From: Alkalibacterium pelagium | GTDB taxonomy: Bacteria > Bacillota > Bacilli > Lactobacillales > Carnobacteriaceae_A | DNA length: 64,000 nucleotides | Direction of reading: 5' to 3' | Assembly: GCF_900109325.1 (NCBI RefSeq) | Contig: NZ_FNZU01000013.1 | Span: 27,356-91,355 of the forward strand | In this document: one piece after another, positions 26,190 to 35,557 of the stretch | Position numbering within the stretch: position 1 is the first letter of the stretch | How the letters are laid out: each line of letters starts with the position of its first letter | Made by a program: the position numbers and the translations under genes | The notes under the pieces: model-generated | Told to the model about the DNA's origin: nothing | What the model saw: the letters and a program-made list of their open reading frames with translations, nothing else | Databases searched by the model: none

Positions 26190-27080
26190 ATGAATTTTCA
26201 GACATTCGTCAAAGAATTTAAACAACCATTCGAACAGTACATGATGGAAGCTGTTCCGGACAGCAGCAGAACTCAGCTGGAAGCATCCATGCGCTACTCC
26301 CTTGAAGCTGGAGGTAAACGCCTGAGGCCACTGATTCTTTTTGCGGTTTTAAAAGCATTCAACAAACCGGTCGAGCAGGCTTTCCCTTATGGAGCGGCAC
26401 TTGAGATGATCCATACCTACTCTCTGATCCATGATGATCTTCCAGCAATGGATGATGATGACCTTAGAAGAGGGAAACCGACAAACCATATAGAATACTC
26501 CGAAGCGACTGCTATCCTGGCAGGAGATGCGCTGCTGACCAAGGCCTTTGAACTGATGACTCAGGGAGATGCGGAAGATGCCATCAAGCTCAAGCTGATC
26601 AGAGCTCTTTCCCAGGACTCAGGTCACGAGGGAATGGTGGGCGGCCAGCAGGCGGATATGAATGGGGAGCATACATCCTTGACGCTTAAAGAACTTGAGG
26701 CGATTCATGCGAGAAAGACAGGTAAGCTGATCCGTTTTGCTTTTTATGCCGGAGGACTTCTTGCAGATGTCGAAAAAGAAACAGTTATTGACCTTGAAGA
26801 AATGGCCTATACCTTAGGACTGGCTTATCAGGTGAGAGATGATATCCTTGATGTTCAAGGCGATGAAAAAAGCTTAGGAAAGCGTACAGGAGCAGATGCC
26901 AAACTAGGGAAGAGTACTTACCCGGCATTGCTGGGGCTTGAAGAAGCGAATGAGTTCTTCAAGGAAAAACTTGAAAAAGCACTGACATTGAACAGTCAGA
27001 TAAAAGACCGTGAAGCTGTTTATGATGACGAACTGCTGGCATCCTTCATTCGTTCATTAGAAATAGAAGCAGCGTCTTGA
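26190..27080 (+). CDS. ispA: Farnesyl diphosphate synthase (polyprenyl synthetase)
   Basis: A 296-residue prenyltransferase making farnesyl diphosphate from IPP and DMAPP for undecaprenyl carriers. The first Asp-rich motif is HDDLPAMDDDDLRRG (about 81-95) with EAGGKRLRP upstream. The second is QVRDDILDVQGD (about 216-227). AAAGGAGTATCTA precedes ATG 26190. In Bacillus dxs follows ispA; here tlyA follows directly, ten bases after the stop, so IPP must come from elsewhere, probably the mevalonate pathway of Lactobacillales (not in the window). Confidence 0.95.
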   Translation: MNFQTFVKEFKQPFEQYMMEAVPDSSRTQLEASMRYSLEAGGKRLRPLILFAVLKAFNKPVEQAFPYGAALEMIHTYSLIHDDLPAMDDDDLRRGKPTNHIEYSEATAILAGDALLTKAFELMTQGDAEDAIKLKLIRALSQDSGHEGMVGGQQADMNGEHTSLTLKELEAIHARKTGKLIRFAFYAGGLLADVEKETVIDLEEMAYTLGLAYQVRDDILDVQGDEKSLGKRTGADAKLGKSTYPALLGLEEANEFFKEKLEKALTLNSQIKDREAVYDDELLASFIRSLEIEAAS

Positions 27081-27089
27081 GGTGAAGAA

Positions 27090-27893
27090 ATGAAAAAGGA
27101 ACGTGCAGATGATCTGCTGATCCGTCAGGGCTGGGCAGATGACCGGGAAAAAGCGAAACGACTCATCATGTCCGGTAAAGTGTACACGAGCAGAGAAGAG
27201 CAGATTTTTACTTCAGGTGAGAAGTGGCCCGGAGATACACTTGTTTACGTCAAAGGTGCTGAACAGATGTATGTCAGCAGAGGGGGCAGGAAACTTGAAC
27301 GGGCTCTGGACCACTTTAAAGTTGACCTCACTGATCAGATTGTTCTGGATATCGGTGCTTCAACTGGAGGCTTTACTGATGTGTCTCTACAGAACGGTGC
27401 CCGGCTGGTCTATGCTCTGGATGTAGGGACGAATCAGCTTGCCTGGAAACTGAGGATCGATGAGCGTGTCAGTGTAATGGAACAGACTAATTTCAGAACC
27501 TGCAGACCTGAAGATTTTACCCAGGGACAACCTACTGCTGCAACAATTGATGTCTCCTTCATCTCCTTGGAGAAAATTTTTCCCGTATTGAAAGATATTC
27601 TTTCTGAAGATGGAACAGTCATAGCTCTGATAAAACCTCAGTTTGAAGCAAGAAGAGAAGATGTGGGGGAACGCGGAATCATTACTGACCCGGAAGTCCA
27701 CAAGTATGTTATTCAAAATATTATTTCGTTTCTGTATGATTTAGGGATGACTACAGAAGGCATCATACCTTCACCTATCAAAGGTGGTAAAGGAAACAAA
27801 GAATATTTAGCGTATATAAAGAATCGGTCTGCCAAAGATAAATCACTCGATTACTGGGTGCAGAATCTTATTAGTGAGTCATTGTTTTCCTGA
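27090..27893 (+). CDS. tlyA: TlyA family rRNA (cytidine-2'-O)-methyltransferase
   Basis: A 267-residue protein: an N-terminal S4 RNA-binding domain (about 1-62, KKERADDLLIRQGWADDREKA) and an FtsJ/RrmJ Rossmann methyltransferase domain (about 75-245) with VLDIGASTGGFTDVSLQNGA as the SAM site and KPQFEARREDVGERGII further on. In Bacillus this gene is yqxC, in the same ispA-(dxs)-yqxC-ahrC-recN order. Mycobacterial TlyA methylates 16S and 23S rRNA; haemolysin activity is an old label. Co-transcribed with ispA. SD GAGGTGAAGAA is short. Confidence 0.92.
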   Translation: MKKERADDLLIRQGWADDREKAKRLIMSGKVYTSREEQIFTSGEKWPGDTLVYVKGAEQMYVSRGGRKLERALDHFKVDLTDQIVLDIGASTGGFTDVSLQNGARLVYALDVGTNQLAWKLRIDERVSVMEQTNFRTCRPEDFTQGQPTAATIDVSFISLEKIFPVLKDILSEDGTVIALIKPQFEARREDVGERGIITDPEVHKYVIQNIISFLYDLGMTTEGIIPSPIKGGKGNKEYLAYIKNRSAKDKSLDYWVQNLISESLFS

Positions 27894-27943
27894 ACAATTA
27901 AAAAGTATGCATTTAAATTAATAAAAGATGAGAAGTTCTTTTG

Positions 27944-27972
27944 TTGGCACTCGGTAAGAAATGAAGTATACT
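27944..27972 (+). promoter_or_regulatory. argR-recN promoter
   Basis: TTGGCA (27944-27949), 17-bp spacer, TATACT (27967-27972): one of the best promoters in the window. Confidence 0.8.
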
Positions 27973-27981
27973 TAAACTGAA

Positions 27982-27992
27982 TATACTGTATA
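27982..27992. promoter_or_regulatory. Palindrome at the argR start site, possible operator
   Basis: TATACTGTATA is a perfect dyad about 10-20 bases after the -10 box, inside an AT-rich GAATATACTGTATAAATATACC stretch. ARG boxes are AT-rich imperfect palindromes, so ArgR autoregulation is possible but unproven. Confidence 0.35.
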
Positions 27993-28038
27993 AATATACC
28001 GTGTTATTTAGTTTCGCAAGGGCATAGGAGTGAATCAA

Positions 28039-28488
28039 GTGAAGAAAAAAGAGAGACATCAACTATTACGTCAACTGGTGCAGCAGGAGGTCATTCAAAA
28101 ACAGGAAGACTTTGTCGATATTCTGCAGAAACGTGGAATCGACATTACGCAGGCGACGATTTCCAGAGATATAAAGGAACTTCAACTTATCAAAGTACCT
28201 GCTCAAGAAGGCGGCTATCAGTACAATCTGCCTCCGGAAATGAATTACAACATTTCCAAGAAACTGGCTAGACTGATGAAGGATGCCTTTGTGTCAATTG
28301 ATACTCAAAAAGAATTTGTTCTGATCAAAACGCTGCCTGGCAATGCATTTGCTTTAGGTACATTGATCGAAACAGCGAAATACCAGGAAGTGTTCGGATG
28401 CATATCTGGGGATGATACTGTCCTGATTATTTGTCGGGATGAAGACAGTGCTGAACGTTTCCAGAGAAGAATTATTTCCTTCATTTAA
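28039..28488 (+). CDS. argR: Arginine repressor ArgR/AhrC
   Basis: A 149-residue regulator. The winged helix N-terminus has VDILQKRGIDITQATISRDIKELQLIKV (DNA-recognition segment at about 40-60). The C-terminal oligomerisation and arginine-binding domain has TLPGNAFALGTLIET and CISGDDTVLIICRD. With arginine it represses arginine synthesis and activates catabolism. Two in-frame GTGs exist: the one at 28030 is part of the SD (AGGAGTG), and the one at 28039, eight bases after AGGAG, is preferred. It precedes recN, the conserved Bacillus order. Confidence 0.93.
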   Translation: MKKKERHQLLRQLVQQEVIQKQEDFVDILQKRGIDITQATISRDIKELQLIKVPAQEGGYQYNLPPEMNYNISKKLARLMKDAFVSIDTQKEFVLIKTLPGNAFALGTLIETAKYQEVFGCISGDDTVLIICRDEDSAERFQRRIISFI

Positions 28489-28515
28489 ATCATTTGATGA
28501 ACAGGAGGTTTATCT

Positions 28516-30225
28516 TTGCTAGAATCGCTAAAAATTAGAGATTTTGCTATCATTCAGGATCTGTCATTGGACTTCAGAAATGGCATGACTGTGTTAACAG
28601 GAGAAACGGGTGCAGGAAAATCGATCATTATCGATGCAGTCGGTCTGCTGGCAGGAGGAAGAGGATCCAGTGAATTCGTCCGTTACGGATCAAAAAAATG
28701 TGTGCTGGAAGGCCAGTTCTCCTATCAGAAAACTGAAGCGTTGACTGCGCTTCTTGAAGAAAACGCGATTGATGAAGAAGAAGCCACGTTGCTGATCCAA
28801 AGAGAAATTTTTGCTACCGGGCGCAATGTCTGCCGAATAAACGGCAGTATTGTAACCATCGCTGTACTGAAAGAGGTAGGCTCTCAGCTGATTGATATCC
28901 ATGGTCAGAATGAACACCAGGAGCTGATGGTGGCTGATAACCATATTCATCTGCTGGATTATTACGGACCGAGTGAACTTGATCGGCTGAAAAAGGAATA
29001 CCAGTCAGTATTCAGTGAATACAGACACCTTGAAAAAGAACGTAGAGAATGGGAAATCAACGAGCAGGAACTTGTCCAGCGTATCGATATTCTGAAATAT
29101 CAGGTAGAAGAAATCAAAGCTGCCGATCTTCATCTCAACGAAGAAGAAGAGCTTAAAGAAGAGGAGCAGAAACTGGCGAACCATCAGTCAATCGTAGAAG
29201 CCCTTTCCTCAAGTTATACCATTCTCCAAGGAGAAGAGATAAGTGGACTGGATCTCGTTGGACAGGCCATGGAGAAAATGGAAAGCATTTCGGATATGGA
29301 TGATAAATTCAGGCAGATATCTGAAACACTCTCTGCGGCATTCTTTCAGCTTCAGGAAGTATCCAGCGACTTGTATTCTGAAATGGATCATCTTGAGTAT
29401 GACGAAGAACGCCTTAACGAGATCGAAGAACGTCTCAACCTCATTCAACAGCTGAAACGGAAATACGGCCATACTGTTGAATCGATTCTGAACCATTACG
29501 AAGAAGCTGTCAGTGAACTGGAAAAGCTGGAAAACCGTGAAGAACAAGTGGATATTCTCAGCAAGAAGACTACTCAGTTGAGGGAACGGGCCGTGAGTCT
29601 GGCTAAAGAATTGACGAAAATCAGAAAAGAGACTGCTGAACGACTTGAGGTGGCCATCCTTGAACAGCTGAAAGAACTGTACATGGAAAAAGTTCAGTTT
29701 TCAGTGAATTTCAAAGAAGGATCAAACCAGGGAACTGCTGATTCCGGCTTATCCGCACAAGGCCAGGACAAGATCGAATTTTTTGTAGCAACTAACCCAG
29801 GGGAACCTTTGAAACCTCTTGCGCGTGTCGCATCTGGAGGGGAACTGTCTCGGATGATGCTGGCAATGAAAACGATCTTCTCCAGATCGCAAGGCGTTAC
29901 AAGCATTATTTTTGACGAAGTGGATACTGGAGTCAGCGGAAGAGTAGCTCAGGCAATAGCCGACAAGATTTACTCGGTTGCCTACCATTCTCAGGTTTTG
30001 TGTATCACTCATCTGCCTCAAGTCGCAGCACGGGCAGATCAGCACTTGTATATACGCAAAGAAGTGGAGAATGACCGGACGACCACCTATGTCGAACAGC
30101 TGGCCGAAAAAGAGCGGACAGAAGAAATTGCCCGTATGCTTTCAGGCGAGGAACTGACTCAGCTGACGATCGAAACGGCTCAGGAATTACTGAAGCTGGC
30201 TGATAAAAAGAAAAAGCAGGCATAA
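28516..30225 (+). CDS. recN: DNA repair protein RecN
   Basis: A 569-residue SMC-like ATPase for double-strand break repair and, in Bacillus, for natural transformation, which is relevant next to a comG operon. Walker A is GETGAGKSIIIDAVGLL (about 30-46). Long coiled coils run at about 165-230 and 290-375, and the C-terminal ATPase half has VASGGELSRMMLAMK and IIFDEVDTGVSG. The internal QLIDIHGQNEHQ is the Q-loop. TTG start at 28516 follows AGGAGGTTTATCT. Likely co-transcribed with argR. Confidence 0.95.
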   Translation: MLESLKIRDFAIIQDLSLDFRNGMTVLTGETGAGKSIIIDAVGLLAGGRGSSEFVRYGSKKCVLEGQFSYQKTEALTALLEENAIDEEEATLLIQREIFATGRNVCRINGSIVTIAVLKEVGSQLIDIHGQNEHQELMVADNHIHLLDYYGPSELDRLKKEYQSVFSEYRHLEKERREWEINEQELVQRIDILKYQVEEIKAADLHLNEEEELKEEEQKLANHQSIVEALSSSYTILQGEEISGLDLVGQAMEKMESISDMDDKFRQISETLSAAFFQLQEVSSDLYSEMDHLEYDEERLNEIEERLNLIQQLKRKYGHTVESILNHYEEAVSELEKLENREEQVDILSKKTTQLRERAVSLAKELTKIRKETAERLEVAILEQLKELYMEKVQFSVNFKEGSNQGTADSGLSAQGQDKIEFFVATNPGEPLKPLARVASGGELSRMMLAMKTIFSRSQGVTSIIFDEVDTGVSGRVAQAIADKIYSVAYHSQVLCITHLPQVAARADQHLYIRKEVENDRTTTYVEQLAEKERTEEIARMLSGEELTQLTIETAQELLKLADKKKKQA

Positions 30226-30271
30226 AAAAATCCTCTTTGCACCACTGAATAAGGGGCCAAGAGGATTTTGT
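30225..30271. terminator. Bidirectional terminator between recN and the DUF4044 gene
   Basis: AAAATCCTCTT pairs perfectly with AAGAGGATTTT around a 20-nt loop; A run on the left, short T run on the right, between convergent genes. Confidence 0.75.
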
Positions 30272-30279
30272 CCATTGTA

Positions 30280-30399
30280 TTATAGAATCACACTTAAAAT
30301 CGAAGCAAATGCGGGAATAGCCATTGACAGGACCAGCACCCAGATAATGATTTTAGAAGCAGTGCTTGTTGATCCTTTTTCTCTTTGTTTCTTAGGCAT
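30280..30399 (-). CDS. DUF4044-like micro-protein with one membrane helix
   Basis: A 39-residue protein: a basic start MPKKQREKGSTSTASK, then one hydrophobic helix (IIIWVLVLSMAIPAFASILS). This matches the layout of the DUF4044 family of tiny Firmicutes membrane proteins. The frame is open upstream to 30486, but the extra 29 residues do not look protein-like. The SD (AGGAAAG) is 13 bases away, a weak point. Convergent with recN. Function unknown. Confidence 0.65.
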   Translation of the reverse strand: MPKKQREKGSTSTASKIIIWVLVLSMAIPAFASILSVIL

Positions 30400-30583
30400 A
30401 AGTGTACACCAACTTTCCTGAGAACTTTCAGCTATTAGTGTACTTAAAGTGCTGTCATAATGCAAGTCATTATTAGAGAGTTTCAAAAGTGTTCAAATTT
30501 TGTTACTATAATTACGAGTAAGATATGCAGATCTGACTATTTTTTAAGCTGTCGACTGCATCAAAAATGAGAGGAGATTTACA

Positions 30584-32023
30584 ATGAGTAAACAGCAAGT
30601 CGGTGTTATCGGAATGGCTGTAATGGGTAAGAATCTGGCTTTGAATATTGAAAGCAGAGGCTACTCCGTGTCAATTTATAACCGTACAGGATCAAAAACA
30701 GATGGGGTCATCGAAGAGAACCCTGGCAAGAATCTGACAGCAACATATGAATTGGAAGAGTTTGTCGACTCTCTTGAAGTACCAAGAAAAATCGTATTAA
30801 TGGTACAGGCCGGTAAAGGGACAGATGCTGTCATCAAGCAGCTTCTACCTCACTTGGATAAAGGAGATATTCTGATCGATGGAGGAAACACCTTCTATCA
30901 GGATACGATTCGACGCAGTAAGGAACTCGCAGATTCAGGCATCAACTTTATCGGAACCGGCGTGTCAGGTGGAGAAGAGGGTGCTTTGAAAGGGCCAGCA
31001 ATCATGCCTGGTGGTCAGAAAGAAGCTTATGATCTTGTGGCGCCGATCCTTGAACAGATTGCTGCCAAAGCACCTGCTGATGGAGAGCCATGTGTCACAT
31101 ACATTGGTCCAGATGGAGCGGGACACTACGTCAAAATGGTTCATAACGGGATTGAATACGGCGACATGCAGCTGATTGCTGAGTCTTATCACATTTTGAA
31201 AGACGTTGTTGGCCTGTCAAATGAAGAAATTGCTGATGTATTCAAGGAGTGGAATACTGGCGAACTGGACAGTTTCCTGATCGAAATCACTGCAGATGCG
31301 TTAACTAAAAAAGATCCGGAAACAGGCAAGCACATGATCGATATCATTCTTGACCGTGCCGGAAATAAAGGAACAGGAAAATGGACGTCTCAGAGTGCTC
31401 TTGACCTGGGGTTGCCTCTTCCACTGATTACAGAATCAGTTTTTGCCCGCTACATCTCTGCACTTAAAGATGAGCGTGTAGCAGCGAGCAAGGTTCTGCC
31501 TAAGCCGGAGATGAAGGCATTCGAAGGTGATAAAAAAGAAGTCATTGAAAAAATTAGAGAAGCCCTGTACTTCAGTAAAATCATGAGTTACGCTCAAGGG
31601 TTTGCTCAAATGGGCACTGCTTCAAAAGAATACAACTGGAACCTTAAATACGGTGACATTGCAAAGATATTCAGAGCTGGATGTATCATCAGAGCACGTT
31701 TCCTGCAGAAAATCACTGAAGCATATGAGCGTGAGCCACAGCTGAAAAACCTTGTGCTGGATGACTACTTCATGGATATTACTGAGCGTTATCAGCAATC
31801 GGTAAGAGATCTGGTCGGACTTTCTGTTCAGGCAGGCGTTCCTGTACCGGCATTCTCATCAGCGATTGCTTATTACGATTCTTACCGTTCAGAACGGTTG
31901 CCTGCGAACATCATTCAGGCACAACGTGATTACTTTGGTGCGCATACCTACGAACGCGTCGATAAAGAAGGCACGTTCCACTTCGACTGGTATGGAAATG
32001 AAGGAGAAGAAAGCTGGGATTAA
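30584..32023 (+). CDS. gnd: 6-phosphogluconate dehydrogenase, decarboxylating
   Basis: A 479-residue cytoplasmic enzyme that converts 6-phosphogluconate to ribulose-5-phosphate and CO2, making NADPH in the pentose phosphate pathway. Rossmann motif [15 protein letters not shown] (about 6-20) and NRTGSKTD (NADP preference). The catalytic signature [22 protein letters not shown] lies at about 255-276, and [14 protein letters not shown] contains the substrate-binding His. The C-terminal tail [20 protein letters not shown] is full length. AGAGGAGATTTACA precedes ATG 30584. No zwf or pgl nearby. Confidence 0.97.
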   Translation: MSKQQVGVIGMAVMGKNLALNIESRGYSVSIYNRTGSKTDGVIEENPGKNLTATYELEEFVDSLEVPRKIVLMVQAGKGTDAVIKQLLPHLDKGDILIDGGNTFYQDTIRRSKELADSGINFIGTGVSGGEEGALKGPAIMPGGQKEAYDLVAPILEQIAAKAPADGEPCVTYIGPDGAGHYVKMVHNGIEYGDMQLIAESYHILKDVVGLSNEEIADVFKEWNTGELDSFLIEITADALTKKDPETGKHMIDIILDRAGNKGTGKWTSQSALDLGLPLPLITESVFARYISALKDERVAASKVLPKPEMKAFEGDKKEVIEKIREALYFSKIMSYAQGFAQMGTASKEYNWNLKYGDIAKIFRAGCIIRARFLQKITEAYEREPQLKNLVLDDYFMDITERYQQSVRDLVGLSVQAGVPVPAFSSAIAYYDSYRSERLPANIIQAQRDYFGAHTYERVDKEGTFHFDWYGNEGEESWD

Positions 32024-32055
32024 GCTTTTAATGTCAATAATTAAAAAATAGTATG

Positions 32056-32094
32056 AAGATAGTGGGTTTTCGATTAGAAAACCTGCTATTTTAC
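32056..32094 (+). terminator. Terminator of gnd
   Basis: AGTGGGTTTTC and GAAAACCTGCT form a stem with G-T wobbles and a GATTA loop, then TATTTTAC. Confidence 0.65.
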
Positions 32095-32238
32095 TGTTAC
32101 AATAGCTTTAACAGACATTTTCTTTCGTTCCCTTAAATGAGAAACTGTGTTACACTAAAGAAGCCTTGTGACAGGGGAACTGAAGGGGATCACCCGTAAA
32201 CAAAATGAAACAGGTAAATTAAGCTAGGAGTGAAAACA

Positions 32239-32931
32239 TTGGCAAATATTTTGATCATTGAGGACGAGAAGAATCTGGCCCGATTCGTCGAACTTGAACT
32301 GAACCATGAAGGGTTCAGAACAGAAGTACGATTTGATGGACGTTCCGGACTGGAAGCGGCACTGGATGAAGAGGAAAGCTGGGATATCATTCTTCTTGAC
32401 CTGATGCTTCCTGAATTGAACGGCATAGACGTGGCTCGTCGCATCAGACAAGTCAGCAATGTGCCGATCATCATGATGACTGCTCGCGATTCAGTTATTG
32501 ACCGCGTATCAGGATTCGATCACGGCGCAGATGACTATGTCGTCAAACCGTTTGCGATCGAAGAACTGCTTGCGCGCATGCGTGCACTGCTTCGTCGAAT
32601 CGAAATTGAAACAGAAGAAAACGTCAGCCGTCAGACTACGATTACTTACAAAGACATTACTGTCGAGAAGGAAAACCGTGTCGTCAAACGTGGCGATGAA
32701 GTCATCGAGCTGACTAAGAGAGAGTACGAACTGCTTGTAGAACTTATGGAGAATGTCAATGTCGTTCTGTCTCGTGAAGTCCTGCTTAACAAAGTATGGG
32801 GATACGAAACAGAAGTCGAAACAAATGTTGTCGATGTCTACATCAGATATCTTCGCAATAAGATCGATGTAGCCGGCAAGGAAAGTTACATTCAGACTGT
32901 AAGAGGAACAGGATACGTGATGCGCACGTGA
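32239..32931 (+). CDS. OmpR-family response regulator (LisR/CsrR/ArlR-like)
   Basis: A 230-residue regulator. The receiver domain (about 1-115) has acidic pocket EDE, phospho-acceptor Asp in IILLDLMLPELNG and the Lys of VVKPFAIEELLARM. The winged-helix DNA-binding domain (about 130-228) has TKREYELLVELMENVNVVLSRE and VYIRYLRNKID. Start: the GTG at 32230 lies in the SD (AGGAGTG). TTG 32239, eight bases after AGGAG, yields MANILIIEDEKNLARFVELE, the usual family start. The kinase gene overlaps its stop by four bases. It resembles LisRK/CsrRS/ArlRS systems that tune envelope and virulence genes; the signal here is unknown. Confidence 0.92.
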   Translation: MANILIIEDEKNLARFVELELNHEGFRTEVRFDGRSGLEAALDEEESWDIILLDLMLPELNGIDVARRIRQVSNVPIIMMTARDSVIDRVSGFDHGADDYVVKPFAIEELLARMRALLRRIEIETEENVSRQTTITYKDITVEKENRVVKRGDEVIELTKREYELLVELMENVNVVLSREVLLNKVWGYETEVETNVVDVYIRYLRNKIDVAGKESYIQTVRGTGYVMRT

Positions 32932-34451
32932 AACAACAGGCAGCCATCGATACGACAGCAGTAAACCAGCAGAAGCGTATTTCTCTGAGATGGAAATGGA
33001 CGATCGGGGCTGCAATTGCACTATTTCTTACCTATACGATTTTTTCAACGATTCTGTTCATAACGTTTCAGCAGATCATGATCGGAAATGAACAGCAGGC
33101 TGTCAGGAATGTGGTATTTAACCTTACCGAACGTTTCGGGCAGCATTTTTATGAGTTGACTGAAGAAGATGTAGAAGAAACTCTGGATCAGCAGGAGCTG
33201 TACCTTACCCCCGAGATGCCGATAATGGAAGAAACCCAGAATCAGAGAAGTACTCCGCTGAGAGCAAGTCAGGGCAGCATCGTCATTCGTGTGTTCAGCC
33301 CAGATGAAGAACTTTTGTATGAAACAAATTCGGTAGATATCGGATTTGAACCTCTTGAGACCTTACAGATACAGACAATTCCTGAAGGACCTCATGGAGA
33401 AGCGCTGTCAGCTGTGACCCCGGTCTATTCATTTCTGAATAATGACCGGATTGGGTACGTCCAGGTGATCAACACCTTGTCATCCTATCATCAGCTGTTC
33501 AGGAGCGTTCTCGGAGCGATCCTGCTGACAGGAATCATTGCCCTGCTGTTCAGTGGGGTAATAGGCTATATTATAGCAATTTCCTTTCTTCAGCCGATTC
33601 GTCGACTGACCGAAGCGATGCACATCATTGAAAAGGATCCGGAATCCGAAGAACGCATCGATGTTGGAGATGGAAATGATGAACTGACTGAACTGGCTAA
33701 CGCGTATAACGCCATGCTGGATAGAATGCAGCGAAATATTGAGCACCAGAAGCAGTTTGTGGAGGATGTCTCTCATGAATTGAGAACGCCTGTCGCTGTT
33801 GTGGAAGGGCACATGAAACTGCTCAACCGTTGGGGGAAAGATGACCCAGTTGTTCTTGAAGAATCACTGGACGCATCCCTGCAGGAAATCGGCCGGATGA
33901 AGAGTCTCGTTCAGGAAATGCTGGACTTGTCCCGCGCAGAGCAGGTGGAAATTCATTATAAAAATGAACGGACACCGATCAGGGAAATCATCAATCAGAC
34001 ATTCAACAACTTTAAACTGGTCCATCCTGACTTCTATTTTATTCTTGATGATGATCTTGAAAAAGAGGTCCATGTCAACATCTACCGTAATCATCTGGAA
34101 CAGATTCTAATCATTCTTCTAGACAATGCAGTCAAGTATTCGACTGACCGTCATGAAGTGCATTTAAGTGTATCGGAACACGGCAGAAATGTTCAGATTG
34201 CCATTCAGGATTATGGTGAAGGGATGACTCAGGAAGATACCGTTAAAATCTTCAACCGATTCTATCGGGTAGACAAGGCCCGCAGCCGTCATAAAGGTGG
34301 AAACGGACTGGGACTCTCTATCGCAAAACAGCTGATCGAAGGCTATCACGGTAAAATCTGGGCAGAAAGTGTACTCGAACACGGGTCCATTTTCAGAATA
34401 GAGCTACCTAAGCTGGAAGATAAGCAGCTGGATAGTGACCAAGAAAAATAA
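32928..34451 (+). CDS. Sensor histidine kinase (LisK/CsrS/ArlS-like)
   Basis: A 507-residue membrane kinase paired with the regulator upstream. TM1 lies at about residues 26-48 and an extracytoplasmic sensor domain at about 50-180. TM2 is at about 188-215 (AILLTGIIALLFSGVIGYII), then HAMP (about 216-270). HisKA has DVSHELRTPVAVVEGHMKLL with the phospho-acceptor His near 284. The HATPase_c domain has ILIILLDNAVKYS, DYGEGM and KGGNGLGLSIAKQL. GTG start in the ACGTGA overlap with the regulator stop. A strong terminator follows. The signal is unknown. Confidence 0.93.
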   Translation: MKQQAAIDTTAVNQQKRISLRWKWTIGAAIALFLTYTIFSTILFITFQQIMIGNEQQAVRNVVFNLTERFGQHFYELTEEDVEETLDQQELYLTPEMPIMEETQNQRSTPLRASQGSIVIRVFSPDEELLYETNSVDIGFEPLETLQIQTIPEGPHGEALSAVTPVYSFLNNDRIGYVQVINTLSSYHQLFRSVLGAILLTGIIALLFSGVIGYIIAISFLQPIRRLTEAMHIIEKDPESEERIDVGDGNDELTELANAYNAMLDRMQRNIEHQKQFVEDVSHELRTPVAVVEGHMKLLNRWGKDDPVVLEESLDASLQEIGRMKSLVQEMLDLSRAEQVEIHYKNERTPIREIINQTFNNFKLVHPDFYFILDDDLEKEVHVNIYRNHLEQILIILLDNAVKYSTDRHEVHLSVSEHGRNVQIAIQDYGEGMTQEDTVKIFNRFYRVDKARSRHKGGNGLGLSIAKQLIEGYHGKIWAESVLEHGSIFRIELPKLEDKQLDSDQEK

Positions 34452-34462
34452 TTGATTATAGG

Positions 34463-34494
34463 GAAAGGCCCGGCATTCAGCCGGGCCTTTTTTC
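34463..34494 (+). terminator. Terminator of the two-component operon
   Basis: Perfect GC-rich stem AAAGGCCCGGC/GCCGGGCCTTT with an ATTCA loop and T run. Confidence 0.92.
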
Positions 34495-34586
34495 TGTGAC
34501 AAAAATGTGTGACTGGTACTTTACTGCTCCTTAATTTCGTGAGTTTTTCGCTGAAAGGATAATAGTATAAGTAGAGGAGGAATCAC

Positions 34587-35501
34587 ATGCTAGTTATAAA
34601 ATCGAGAGAAAAGTCAGCACAGTTAAAGGGCTATGAGTCACTAAACAGCCGATCATCATTAAGTAAAGACGAACAGGCGATATATAGCCATTTAAAAAGT
34701 GGCTTCGAAGGTGAAATACTATTTGACTCATATGTAGAGTCGATTCTTGGTGGCGATATGTTTGTTCTTCATGATTTGTTGCTGTCAGTAAACGGGTCGT
34801 CCATTCAAATTGATGCACTTATTCTTTTGAACAACAGGGTCTATCTGTTTGAAATAAAGAATTACAAAGGGGAGTATAGCTATGAATCCGGAAAATACAT
34901 CAGTAAAACAGGATACACTATCGTAAGTCCTAATAATCAGCTCGAAAGAACGACTACCTTGTTTAATCAATTGATGAAGCAATGGAACTATTCAGTCAAC
35001 GTCAATGAAAAATTGGTCTTTATCAACAAGGAATTCACTTTATTCGGAGCACCACCCGATGACAGGGTGTGTCTCCCGACCCAAGTTCATACATTTCTAA
35101 GAAATTTGAATGGTCAGGAGACCGCTCTGAATCCGAAAATGCGCCAGCTGGCCAACAGATTACTCGACAATCATAAGCAGAGCGTACCTTTTCAGTTGAA
35201 GCTGCCCGACTATGATTGGGAAGGCCTGCAAAAGGGTCCCACCTGCGAGCAATGCAGAAGTTTTAACCTGGTATATACGCAACGCTCCTGCACCTGTAAA
35301 TCCTGTGGTTTCAATACTTCTAGAATTGACAATATCGTCGGGAACATCGACGAGATCAGACTCCTTTTTCCGGATATGATTCTGAGGACTCATATCGTCC
35401 ACGAATGGGTGGGTGGGGAAGTCTCCATCAGAACGATCAGGAGGCTACTGAACAGCCAGTATAAGCGGATGGGCCACAGCCACAATGCTCATTATGTTTG
35501 A
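34587..35501 (+). CDS. NERD-domain protein with C-terminal zinc ribbon
   Basis: A 304-residue soluble protein. Residues about 40-160 form a NERD (nuclease-related) domain: GFEGEILFDSYV, then QIDALILLNNRVYLFEIKNYKGE, giving the D-(Q)-E-x-K style motif of PD-(D/E)XK-related folds. Residues about 220-245 hold a zinc-ribbon-like cluster, CEQC then CTCKSCG. A helical C-terminus with TIRRLLNSQYKRMG resembles the small HTH-like tails of such proteins. Nuclease activity is inferred, not shown. AGAGGAGGAATCAC precedes ATG 34587. It has no terminator directly after it: a 14-unit repeat array starts within 60 bp, and the next plus-strand hairpin is at 36500. Confidence 0.85.
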   Translation: MLVIKSREKSAQLKGYESLNSRSSLSKDEQAIYSHLKSGFEGEILFDSYVESILGGDMFVLHDLLLSVNGSSIQIDALILLNNRVYLFEIKNYKGEYSYESGKYISKTGYTIVSPNNQLERTTTLFNQLMKQWNYSVNVNEKLVFINKEFTLFGAPPDDRVCLPTQVHTFLRNLNGQETALNPKMRQLANRLLDNHKQSVPFQLKLPDYDWEGLQKGPTCEQCRSFNLVYTQRSCTCKSCGFNTSRIDNIVGNIDEIRLLFPDMILRTHIVHEWVGGEVSIRTIRRLLNSQYKRMGHSHNAHYV

Positions 35502-35557
35502 GAATAAAGAATTCTGCGAACTTTCTAGCAATCAAGTTGATTCGTATAGAGAAGTAT

